A DNA stretch of 64,000 nucleotides. Source: Symsagittifera roscoffensis (Eukaryota > Xenacoelomorpha > Acoela > Convolutidae). Below are positions 53,640 to 64,000 of the stretch, piece by piece (the stretch's first letter is position 1; each line of letters begins with the position of its first letter). Position numbers and translations under genes: made by a program. Below the pieces are notes generated by a model. That model did no database searches and was not told the origin of the DNA. It saw only the letters and a list, made by a program, of their open reading frames with translations. The DNA lies in assembly GCF_963678635.1 (NCBI RefSeq), contig NC_087065.1, forward strand, positions 58,864,754 to 58,928,753, given 5' to 3'.

Positions 53640-54849
53640 AAGTGTCATGAAACAACCTTTATAATGACAACATGACTGCACATTTTATAATATTATGGCG
53701 AATCGCTGAGTCTGTGGTTCCGACTTTTCCTTTCAAAAAAGTTCATGTTTTTATTCAAATTGAAAAATTGTTACTAATTTTCAAAATACTTTCAGTCTGC
53801 AGAAAAAATCACAAGGAGAACCTGAAATGAGAGTATCTACCGAAAATTTTGGCCGAGAAAGTCGACACAAATTTGAGCTGGTTCAAGCAAACTCAATTAT
53901 GTTTTTATTGGGTCGAGACGGATGAAATATATACCGAACATACGTAGCAAAATTTGAGTTATAAATCGAGTACCACGGTCGCAAATACTTTTTCTGGTCG
54001 AGCCGATCACGGTAACTTTTCTTCTATTCGGTCGCGGATACAATGATTCAGTAGCACCGGTTTCGATTAATTTTTCTTCATTCGTGTCGGTCGCGGACGC
54101 ATCTCTGACAGTCTACAAATACCAAAATTCGGTTCGGACATTCTAATCATAAAACCTCAACCAAACTGGGCTCGGTTAGTCTGCTTTCCGATTTTAAAGA
54201 AGGGTTTTTGTTTGGGCCAGCTAAAATTTTACAAGAAAAACTGAGAAGTTTGTAGAGTTGGTATTTAAAAAAACTAGGTGGTTAATTGAGAACAACAATC
54301 AAACAAAAAACTCAAAGCTTCGTCCTGAAACGAACCTTCTAGCCCTCATTGCGATGAATTTGAGCCGGCGGTGGAGTAACTACAGCTGAAATAAATTTCA
54401 CGGACAAAATGATTGGCGACCTGAAATCTAAACAAGATTTTCTCTCTCTAGACTTGTCTTTGCTGAAAATCTAAATTAGTTCATAAACTAGTATTTTTTA
54501 ACTTTCACATCTAAATAGAATAAAAATTTGGTCAAGAAAACAAAACAGTGTTGACTAATTTCAAGTTGGTTCGAAAGACTCTGATTGATGACCGTATTCG
54601 ACTACTACTATAGCCTAAAAAGAAAGTTTTTTGGTAAAATGTTTCAATTTGAAACTCCAAATGTTTTTCAGGATGTTTGTTTGTAGAAAGCTCAGTTTTA
54701 TTTAAGAACACAGAGGCAAAGCGGAGCTTCGCAATACTTGCGAGAGAAAAAGATGTCGATTTGTCGTCTCAAGCATGATTGTTACCACTGCACAAAATGC
54801 TCAGAACAATGTTTGAATTGATAAAAAAAAACACAACACTGAAAAATGT
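53640..54849. other. Probable 5' region of the macrodomain gene, no exon fixed
   Basis: 53830-54200 repeats the phrase GGTCGAG/GGTCGCGGA..TTCG several times in diverged form. A TTTATTTCAG acceptor-like site followed by a minus-strand ATG (MRARRFVSGRS, about 54370-54335) is a weak first-exon candidate. Confidence 0.25.
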
Positions 54850-55850
54850 TTAATGTGCAGCATTAAAAAAGTCAAAAAATAGCAAAACTATTATCACTAC
54901 TAAATATCTAAACAAATTGGTTATTCGTTCACTAAGCCGACAATGAGCTTTTGACGCAGTGAAAATTTTCAGCTCACAAAAAAACGTTTTAACCGGTTTC
55001 GAAACAGGTGACGTTTGTCTTTTTAGGCAGGTGCATTGCCTCTTCGCCACAGGCGCGAAATAACGTCTTCCTTTTGATTTCATATGAACCAAGTGTGAAA
55101 CATTTTTTTTTAAATTTTCAACCCAAAAAAGTCAATGTTCCGGTTTGAAAACGCTTGCTCATCGCAAGCGTCATCAAGTAAGGTAAGTTCAGTTCAGAAA
55201 TACGAAGTTTATATCCGATTGAGCACTTTTTGACATTTTGAAGTCTTTCTAAAGTGCAATTTAAATTTTTTTTGATGATAGGATTACGTTTTTTCTATTG
55301 CCATCAAATCATTTATGCCAATTTTTGATGGCGCGATAACGTGTCGAGAGCGACAAATGGTCTGTTCGCGCTTAAACTATTGATGTCATATGGCGCAAAA
55401 GTATGAAGCTAAAGCGAGATTTTCTAAGACGTACAAAAGGCTTTGAAAATACTGGTTTGTCCGATTAACGTCAGTCTGCCATCAAAAATGTTTTCAGATT
55501 TTTGAGGTTGTTGAGAACGTTTTCTGATTTCTTGTTAACCGGAAAATGCTTATTTTGTTTTTCAGTTGTCTTTCATTTGAATTTAGTCTTGTGTTTAAAA
55601 TTGCCGATAATTTACCGACATTGAAGCAAGTTTTTTAACCCGAGCCTCGCAGCTTACAAGAGTGCATCACATGGTGAAAATAACAATCGTTAGTATTAGG
55701 AAAAACTCACAATTTGCATTAAGCGATATTTGCCTGATGCAATTCTCTCCCAGTGGCCTGGCGTATTTGCAAACAGTTCGTGTTTCGATTCAGACAAGCG
55801 CGTATCAATTCGTTTTCGGCATAACTCTATTAGAAATTGCTGGTGCGATT
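54850..55850. other. Non-coding stretch with one small minus ORF
   Basis: 54850-55092 (-) encodes 80 residues, Lys/Arg/Cys-rich and then a hydrophobic C-terminus (YLVVIIVLLFF). No homology or splice support, so it is probably chance. Confidence 0.25.
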
Positions 55851-55990
55851 TGTCGCGTTTAAGAAAAGTGCGAATTGTTGCTTTCGACGAGTTGTCGCTT
55901 GTTTGAAAAAATGCGAATTGTTGTTTTCGATTAGTTGCGTATTCAAAATAATGCGATTTGCCGCTTGGATCAATTGCCGTTTTCGACCAC
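55845..55990. repeat. MULE terminal-repeat-like fragment
   Basis: Four spaced units of the type TGCGAATTGTTGCTTTCGACGAGTTGTCGCTTG resemble the subrepeats in the right TIR of the MULE at 30070-30160. The matching other end was not found. Confidence 0.5.
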
Positions 55991-56838
55991 TTTTCACCAC
56001 ACGCGCTTTTCCCGATCTTACTCGGAAAAAAATTTCATATTTCGCCTACTTGTCATCAATTTTGATAAGAAAATATCCTTCAAACACTTTGCACAACTGA
56101 TACTTATGCCGACACATTTTTATACGTCATTATTTTTTTATTTCAATTAACATTTTGCGGCAAAAATGTCAAGTTTGTTCAACTTGAATAGATGTTAAGC
56201 CAATATAACAAAAATAGTACGCGCTTCGCTTTTAGAAAGCATTTTGATACATTTTGATACATTTCGATCAAGCTTCGAATTTTAATAAAAAGATCAAACT
56301 ATTAGCCAATAAAATGATTTTTTGAAAGCGCAGAATCCTAGTTTTTTTAACCCAGTAAATTTAACCCAGTCGGAATACTTAAAAGAATTTCAGTCATTGG
56401 GAAATAAAGGAGACCCTTTTTTTACAGAATTATCATAAGCCCGGCATCTTTTTGATTTTTGTTGATTATTTGAATTTGAGGAAAAAGCTAGAAGACTCCC
56501 TATAGTTGAAATTGTAACAAAAATGCAGGAGGAAAGATCATTAAAGTTTCAGTAAAATCTATCAATAATTGATAGAGGAGTTTTAGTTTCCTAAAAGTCT
56601 TTGTTTTTTGTGTTTTTAATCATTGCATAAGTCTTTGAATAATAAATTATTAAAAGCCCGATGATGTTTGTGTAGCACATAATATGTCGACTGTGACTTT
56701 AATGTAAGGAGTGATGATTTAAAGGCATGGTAATGATTAACATTAACGGAAGTATATAAAAAATCACGTTTACTTTTTGAAAAAACTTTGTATGTTCTTT
56801 TCTATATTTTTGTTGCTTTTTTAGTCGGTTAAATTGTT

Positions 56839-59108
56839 TCAGTCCGGAAAAAAAGATCCACAGTTATGGTCTGGCTTTTGGAATGAATGGAAATGTTCTC
56901 TATCTGGCATCAAACTTGACCCACTGCAAAATTTCTTCGAGGCACCTTAAACTGGCTAGAGAAAAACCGCAATTACTCCTTCCTACTTTTCAGATATTAA
57001 ATCTGTCGAATATAGAATTTTGATTTGTACAATTTGAATGTTTTGAAAGGGAACTAATTTCTGTTTAAATTTTTTGAAGTACAAACCATATCCAGATGAG
57101 TCGGTAGAATCAGCAGATTCTTTTGAAAGCTTGTTACCGGAGAAGCCGACTGCGTTGGTGGACAGTTCAGATAGACGTACTAAAAACAATTGAACGAGTT
57201 ATAAGCTAAGGATATGAAAAGTTATGTAATAGCAGTTCCACGTGCAACAATTTTTCGACGGGAAGCATTATCGGCCTTAACGTACATAGTGTTTCCAATA
57301 GTTTTTCACAAAAAAAAAACAAAATACCGTGAGGAATGTTTTAGGCGTTGAAAATTGGACACTGTTGAGATAACTCGAAATCTTTGTAAAAACTTTTCTC
57401 AGTTGCGATATCAGATAAGTCACACAAGATGCAAAAATGCTGCTTTTATCAGAAGCGCTGTTTGTATTTTGTGGAGTTCGATAATTTATCATTGCCAAAA
57501 TCTAGTTCAAGTTGTTCCAGTTATTTGTCTAAATATCAATTGAAACAGTTTTAAGAACTTGAAAACCAATCAAACTAATATATTTTTAGCTATCAAAGAT
57601 TTTAGGTTACTTTGAGAAATATGACTTTTCGTCCCTGCTCACCAAATGGTTTTAGTTTTCCGAGTTTGGCTTAGAGTTCGGTTTTAGTTTTCCGCCGTTG
57701 CTGTTTTCGGTTCGTTAAAAAACGCATAAGAATACCGAGAATTTTTGCTGAATTTGGGAAAATCCATCCGAAAAATCTTCAATTTTTGGACATTTTTATT
57801 ATTTTTGGAAGTTTTGAGAAGAGATGCAAGAAAGTTTTTGAGGCTTTGACCGGCTAAATCAAATTGATGGTAAAATATCTACCCCTTACCTCCAGCTTTT
57901 TTGCTTGAAGCTTTGAAGAAGGGGTGCTCAGTCACTGACTTGTAACTTCCCCTATTCTCAGGCAACACCTGCAACATCCGCTTCAAGAGATCCATCAGGG
58001 GTCCCGATGTGGCTTCTGGAATTGCCAGTTTCAAACCCCCGCTACCCTTGCTCTGGTAAAGTGTCAAAAGGTTTGGCAAGTCGTGCAGCTCGAAAGGAAG
58101 TTTTCCCATCATGCATTCGTACAGGATAACACCCAGTGACCAAATATCGGCTTTTGAGTCGTACTCCGATTGACACATGATCTCCGGTGCCATATAGGCG
58201 ATGGTTCCACAACCGGTCTGGAGCCTCTCATTCTTTGCCATCTGCTTCGCCAGGCCGAAGTCGGCTAATTTTAACACTATTTCATCCAGTTCGAAGTCTT
58301 TACTTTTGCTGGCTTTGTCACAGTGAACTAAGATATTCTGCGGCTTCAGATCACGGTGAATGATGTTCTGGGAGTGTATGTAGCCCAGACCGGCGGCGAT
58401 TTGTTTCAAGAACATTTGGATGACAGGTTCTGGGAGTTTCTCGACTTTACTGAGGACATCGCTTAGATCTCCGCCGTTGCAGAAGTCCATGACGAGATAA
58501 ATGTAAGATTCCGTCTGCGGAAAAATACGCAGACCACTCATTTTATTTTTTCGAAAACTGCATCCATTTTATTAGGTCGTCATAGTCTAAAAACTTCATG
58601 CGACTGCAGGCAACATGAAAAAACGCCAAAAATGACATTCTGAATTTTTTTCATGCGTTGGCCAATCAAAAATTGCGTTGACGTTAATATATACTAGCGC
58701 CGAAGTCATTCAGAAAAAAAACAGGAATGCTGCCCCAAAAACGGATATCGCAAAGTAATACGAAAAGGCAGCCTTTTGGTGGCGAGGGTATGAAATTCTT
58801 GAAAGGATTCTTCCCCCTAAATCAAATCTGGTGAAGTTGAATCTAAGAGGGTGTTAGCTCACCGGGTAGCAATTGTACGTCTGGACGATGTTGTCGTGCT
58901 TGAGCGTGAGCAGGAGAGTGGCCTCGTGGAACACTAACATCAGACTGTCTCTGTCATCATCCTTACAGTCTATACATTTCACAGCCACCAACTTGCGAGA
59001 TGAGTCATTAATGCGACCCAAGTACACGACCCCAAACGCACCACGACCCAGTGTTTTCTGTTCGTCGTAAAGGTACTTGCCCCCGCCAAGTTCTTTTGTT
59101 GACGACAT
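56839..59108 (-). CDS. ULK/ATG1-like serine/threonine kinase, short form
   Basis: Exons 59108-58863 and 58514-57890 encode a full kinase domain and join in phase 0 (GTGAGC donor, CCGCAG acceptor). Glycine loop GRGAFGVVYLG (21-31), VAVK Lys44, Glu62, LVMDFCNGGDLSD (89-101, a ULK hallmark), HRDLKPQN (135-142), DFG (167-169), APE (191-193). Downstream exons 57179-57087 and 56945-56839 also join in phase 1 and give a Ser-rich tail to a TGA, about 356 residues in total; the third exon is likely and the fourth tentative. ULK1/2 have long linkers and a C-terminal ATG13-binding domain that I do not see, so this may be a divergent ULK. An acceptor-like TTTTAG at 59130 suggests a 5' untranslated or additional exon. 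Confidence 0.85.
58650..58835. repeat. Decayed MITE fragment inside the kinase intron
   Basis: GCGTTGGCCAATC, ATATACTAGCGCCGAAG, AAGGCAGCCTTTTGGTGGCGAGGGTATG and TTCCCCCTAAATC follow the interior order of the hAT-like MITE at 27290-27480. The termini are lost. Confidence 0.55.
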
Positions 59109-59159
59109 TCTGTAGTCGCAGGAAGGTCCTAAAATAATGAGCCACTCTGTCAGAAGCAT

Positions 59160-60719
59160 CTGTTGGTCGAAATAAGCAAACTTAACATTTTTTATACGAC
59201 AAAAGGGTCAAACAGAAGAGAAGTACCCACAGTAAAAAAAATGCGCCAAAACTGGCGAAATTTTAACCCAGTAACTAAATAAAACTTCTACTCACTTATA
59301 AAGTTAGAAATAGTTTTTGAAAGCTACTTCTGCGCATAAACTTTGAAGTAATGTGCGTGACTTTGAGCGAATTATGATAGCTTTCAGATATTCAAAACTA
59401 AATGTTATATTAAAAATTTGCACGTTCAAATTTCGTACAAAATTAGATCACTTCATTTAATGCAGTAAAAAAATCAAAGCATTAAATTTTTCGGAGGTTT
59501 TAATAATCATAGTTGCTTCAATTCTTCGCTTCGTAGACAAATGTTAAAACTTCATTGACTTTAGCACAACATTTAAATCTGCTTCTCTTTAGTTCACGGG
59601 TTGGTTTGTCAGTATTTAAAAACGGAGCTGAAAGATATGCCGACAAAAAGTACACAGAAGCAGACTTAAGAGGAATCAATTGTGGTGAATTTTATCGCAT
59701 TGTAATTTTTTCTAGAAAGATGACCCAGCTACATACTTTTCGCAGTTTGCATCACAACCAATTTGTTTTGTTAGTTTTTTCGATTTTAAATTTGCTTCGA
59801 CCAGAAACAACAGTCAGCAGTTTTTTTGACCAGAAAATTCTAAAACAGTATCACAAAAAATATATAAATTTGAGCCTGAAAGTAAAAGCGTCGACTATTG
59901 ATACAATTTTTTAGCTAAAAAAATAGTAAATTTGGAACGAATTTTTATCTTTTGTGGAATTGGTTTTTTTTCGGATCTACTTAACAATCTCCCCCCCCCC
60001 CGCCATGGTATCTAATTAAGAGACTCCACCCCTATAAATAAATACAGTGGAGAGCACTAGAGCGTTCTATTGAGATTTCTAACTTTGATGCATTCTGATT
60101 GGACGGAAGTTCGACTGACATAATCTACGTAATAATCTACTTAATATTCTACTAAGTTCTTGAAAGGGGGAGAGAGACTGTTAATCCCACAGAAAGGTAT
60201 CTAGAAACCGAAACTATCCACAGCTCTAAAAATTATAATTCGATGACAAGAAGTCGTCTAGAGAGCCTCGCAGATTCTCCCGTTTGAAAAACCTTCATTA
60301 CTGTTTTTCATTTTATCTCTTGGAGTTGATAAACTTGCAACAAAATCGCTAGCTTTATGTGCCACACAAGTGGCCAGCGTTAAATTTACTGTGACGCACG
60401 CGTGTTGATTAGCAAGTAGCAAACATTTTTTTCAAATATACTGGGTTTCCAAGAACGAAGTTACAAGTTTTTCCCAGAACGAACATCCATATCATGACAC
60501 TTGTTATTACAATTAAATACATATCTTAACGGGTTTTCAAAAGGGAGAATCTGCGAAGCTCTATGGTCAAATTTTTGTAATCGAATTGTAACTACAGTAA
60601 AAGAGGAAATATTTAACTTTTTGAAAAAAACACACTGACCTTTCTACTGGCTACCGTTTTTTGTAAGCAGTAGATCGAGAAATCATTTTTTGTTACTTTA
60701 TCCAATTCTGTAGACAGTT
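59160..60719. other. Non-coding stretch upstream of the kinase gene
   Basis: 59555-59914 (+) is a 119-codon frame without splice or family support. A 13-base C run lies at 59991-60003. No promoter element is recognised. Confidence 0.35.
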
Positions 60720-61790
60720 CCCGGGTTGACAAAAAATGCTTATCATACAATTTTCATATATGAAAAAAATGCTTATCATACTCTTTCATACAATTTCATA
60801 GAGCAAAATTAAGTGTATGAAAATAGCAAAATAAGCATTTTTTCCATACAATGAAATTGTATGATAAGCATTTTTTTTCATACTATGAAATTGTATGACA
60901 AGCATTTATTCCATAAATGAAAAAAGGAACGTTTTTTTTCGAAATTTTGTGTTTCAATCGAAACACTAACCAAGGATTTTTTGTCATAAGAAAACCCAGA
61001 GTGTAACTGGCAGTTACCACGCAGATAACCTGCATGTGGTAATTTTAGCCTTAAAAGTTAATTTTATTATTTTCACCTGGAATTATATACCAAAAAAGTA
61101 ACTTTTTGAGAATGGCTAGATAGCTTTTAGTATGAAAATTTTGGTGGTTGAGAAAAAAAGGCCTTTTTTTTACAAATTTATTTTTATCTTAGCAAATGAA
61201 ATAACTTTCTTGTAATTTTTGGATTTTTTGGGTGAAAAACTCATCCTGGACAACGTTATAAACACACAAAGTCAAAATTTGCATGCAAAGTTTTTTTTTC
61301 GTAAAATTTATATTTTAGCTTAAAAGCAAGTTTGCAACCGAAAAAGAGATTAACAATTTTTTACCTGAAACTTTTGTTTTTGTTCATGAAAAAAATGCAT
61401 ATCATACTGTTTTCATAAAAGAAAACTTTATTATAAGCATTTTTCTGAGCGAAATTAAAATTATGTTTTTGATTGTCGAAATTCCCTCTATCATAGATAT
61501 AATTATTTAAACCTTTTTGAAGTGTCCCAGACAAAATTTTGTTTTTTCTATGACAAATTGACTATTGAATAATTTTTATACATGAAAATTGTATGACAAG
61601 CATTTTTTATCAAAATATTTAAATCGTTTTTTTTATGATCAAAAAGCTTCAAAAAAGGCAATTAGACCAAAAATGTTCATTGAAAAATTTTTAAACACTT
61701 TTGGAGTTTTCTATGATAAGCATTTTTTCCAGAGACTTCATATATGAAACTGTGTGATAAGCATTCTTCTTCTATGTACGTCAACCCGGG
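60720..61790. mobile_element. CCCGGG-ended element, subfamily A, copy 2 (1071 bp)
   Basis: It starts CCCGGGTTGACAAAAAATGC and ends GTACGTCAACCCGGG, with TT on both sides (60718-60719 and 61791-61792). It is colinear with 17090-18293 over nearly its whole length (CAAGGATTTTTTGTCATAAGAAAA, TACCACGCAGATAA, AACTCATC(C/T)TGGA). It is non-coding. Confidence 0.88.
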
Positions 61791-61792
61791 TT

Positions 61793-64000
61793 ACAAGTTT
61801 TCAAAGATTACAATTCAGCCAAGAACTTGATTTTCCTATTGAGACATCGTGCTAAAAAATGCTTATCTTACCATGTTACACGGCAAGATAAACACTTTTG
61901 AAAAACTTGGAAGGTAGCCATCCAAAACTTTCCCGCGCAGCTCAAAGATATGAAAACTTCTTTTTTAATTTGCAAGCAGAAGTTTTCCAAAAACCTGGTT
62001 TCATTGCTAACTAGGGGCCCAACTAAAGTTACAGGTACGGGATTGACAATTTTTGAATTTATTGTACTGATGGGGGATGAAGGTGGTTATTTTGAAAATT
62101 TAAAAGCTGGGCTTCATCCAAAACCTTAGTTGTTTCTCCTTAGGAGGGGTCGAGTTCCTAAGGGGGGGGGGGGCTAATGAGGGGGAGGGTAGTTTTCGAG
62201 AAAATTCAAAAAGTTTCAAAAAAGAGTTAACAAAAGCAAAAATATGACTTTTCCGAGGACGATAAATTTTGTAAAGAAAAAATTTGGGTTTAACCCCTAC
62301 TGCAGCAGAATTTCTCACAACCCGGTTCTTCCATTGAATCAAAAATCTCAGATTTGGGTGGGCAGTTTTCGAGAAATTAAAAAAATCCAAAAATCGGTCA
62401 AAAATTCCCCCACAAATTTTTTGAAACAGTATCAGACAGGAGTTACTCTTTTCGCTTCTTCATCAACGAACGTTTCTTGTTACTCGTTCATTCGAGAAAA
62501 AAATTGTTAGAAACTTGGTTGACGGTATTGACGGTATATGTTCTATCTATCATTTAAGCGAGTAAATTTGAGCCTGGAGAAAAGTTTTATCGAGAAAAAA
62601 AAAGCTCCAACGTCAACTCGGGAAAAAATCAGTGACTTTTGAAAACTGAAAAATATTAGTCTTTCTTTAATAGGTTTCTTTAATGGGTCTTTTTTAGGTC
62701 TTTCTTTTTTAACAGGCAAAATTCACAGTGGTCGGAACACTATGTTACACAGCAACTTGCTATATTCAATTCTTTCTGGTATTTGAAAAGTATCATTGTT
62801 AAATCATTTGTAGGAGCTATTAGCTGTACATGTAATGAAATAAAATATGAATTTCCAATTGAGAAAAGGCCCGAAAAATGAGTTGCAGTGTAATGAAATC
62901 GAAGCAAGGGTGTTCCATTCAAGCATGCTATCATTACCGGGCACAGAAAAGAGGGCAGGCAATTGAGCAATACCCTTTGGAAGTTGATTACATTTCCCGA
63001 GGGGGCTGAGTGGCAAAATAATTGAAGCATGGGGAACTGTTTATTGAAAATGCAGAACCTAATCCCGCTATGATGCCATCCATACTCTCAGTTTCCTCCT
63101 TTATTTTCCCCTTTTCTTCTCGTTTTCCCCGATTTTCATTTGGGATAATTTGAAGGGTGGATAGATTTTCAAATGGAAATGTGGTCTATATTAATGGATT
63201 TACTTTGTAAGATAGCGCTCGAAGCCTTTTTGCATTTTGCAAGAGGGGATTTTTAAGAGGACATTTGTGTAAAATAAACATGAGATTGACAGACAAGGAT
63301 GTCCTTAGCATAAATTAACAACACCCCCGAAGCCTCAAAAATCAGGGATGGCACATAACGAGAGACATTAACTTTCCCCACCGTGTCCTTGTTGAGTCCT
63401 TAATTGGAACAACTCTTACATCACACGCAATTACAAAAAGTGAGGAGAATCAAGAAAAATTGAAAAATTCCCTTTTTGAATTTGAACTAAATCTAAAAGT
63501 TTGAGAGAACTTTTTGAAGGAGAATTTACTCAAAAAATTGAAACTCGAATGTCAAAAACAAAAACAGAAATCATTTGACAATTAATGATAAAGTAGCCAC
63601 GTTATCATTTTTTTTAAAGGAGGAAATTATTCGTTGTAACTATAAATCTGCTCTTCAACCGGTCTTCTAAACACGACAATTTGGTTCCTTTTTGTTAAGT
63701 TATCATTAAGATGTATTGTATTAATGATCCCACAGGTTATTGAGTGGTTTTTTATTGACACCTTCGATAATGAAACCCTGAGGGGAGGGGTAAATGAACT
63801 CGCTAAACAAAGGTAACAACACTACCAGAACGAGTTATGCAGGGCACACAAATAATCCAAGCTAGTTCTTTTGTTTATTCAAGTGTAGCTATTGTATGCA
63901 TGCAAGACTTAAATGTGAACACGAAAAAGGCAATGGAAAAGAAGTGAGGATAAATTGAGATTAACTTTGTGAATCAGCAGTATGATGAAGGAGTCCTAAA
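61793..64000. other. Non-coding stretch to the window end
   Basis: 62100-62200 has G runs and GGGTCGAGTTCCTAAGG, perhaps a MITE relic. 62740-63030 (-) is a 96-codon frame with no support. No RNA genes or elements are recognised. Confidence 0.35.

Noticed and set aside
59555-59914. 119-codon plus ORF
   Set aside because: No motif, no splice sites in phase and AT-rich composition; a chance frame is as likely.
62740-63030. 96-codon minus ORF as a LINE RT remnant
   Set aside because: No RT motif could be found in either strand.

Overview
The window is AT-rich animal nuclear DNA, almost certainly from an invertebrate. It holds small exons split by GT-AG introns, a complete Cys-loop receptor gene, a ULK-type kinase and a macrodomain gene. 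A large fraction is transposable elements: Ty3/gypsy, BEL/Pao, a Mutator-like element with a FLYWCH finger, and many short terminal-inverted-repeat elements. No operons, ribosome binding sites or prokaryotic signals are visible. I cannot name the species.

Layout. 1-12151: a Ty3/gypsy-class retroelement on the minus strand. Its 5' LTR lies at the right (outer end 12151) and its far end runs off the left edge. It carries three ORFs before gag and at least two after pol, but is broken by frameshifts, a stop and an apparent deletion in the RT. 12277-14874: the last three exons (+) of a seven-transmembrane receptor whose earlier exons must lie left of the window, so the retroelement sits antisense in one of its introns. 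14898-18642: a hAT-like MITE, then a dispersed repeat interrupted by a 1.2-kb element with CCCGGG ends. 18783-20230: an unidentified spliced gene (-). 20999-27483: further repeats, an ORF relic (22318-22947) and more short elements. 28090-30161: a Mutator-like transposon with FLYWCH and MULE transposase remnants, long TIRs and a near-perfect 9-bp target duplication.

31026-33438: a complete five-exon Cys-loop receptor subunit (-), head to head with the first exon of a probable secreted protein (+, 33766). 34458-41507: mainly repeats, namely a hairpin, TIR elements, tandem TATGTTTCGAC repeats, a tandem duplication, and an element built of TAATCGATTA palindromes. 43241-43870: a nearly stop-free open stretch. 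43880-51000: a decayed BEL/Pao retroelement (-). 52007-53616: a MACROD-like macrodomain gene (-). 56839-59108: a short ULK/ATG1-like kinase gene (-). 60720-61790: another CCCGGG element. The final 2 kb holds nothing I recognise.

The host genes show no shared pathway: signalling receptors, a kinase, ADP-ribose biology and two unknowns. The most coherent new signal is the set of CCCGGG-ended elements. Each full copy is flanked by a matching 2-bp duplication that is not always TA, and one insertion can be checked against an uninterrupted copy of its target. A different family (CCCGCATCC ends, 40527-41507) shows the same 2-bp behaviour.
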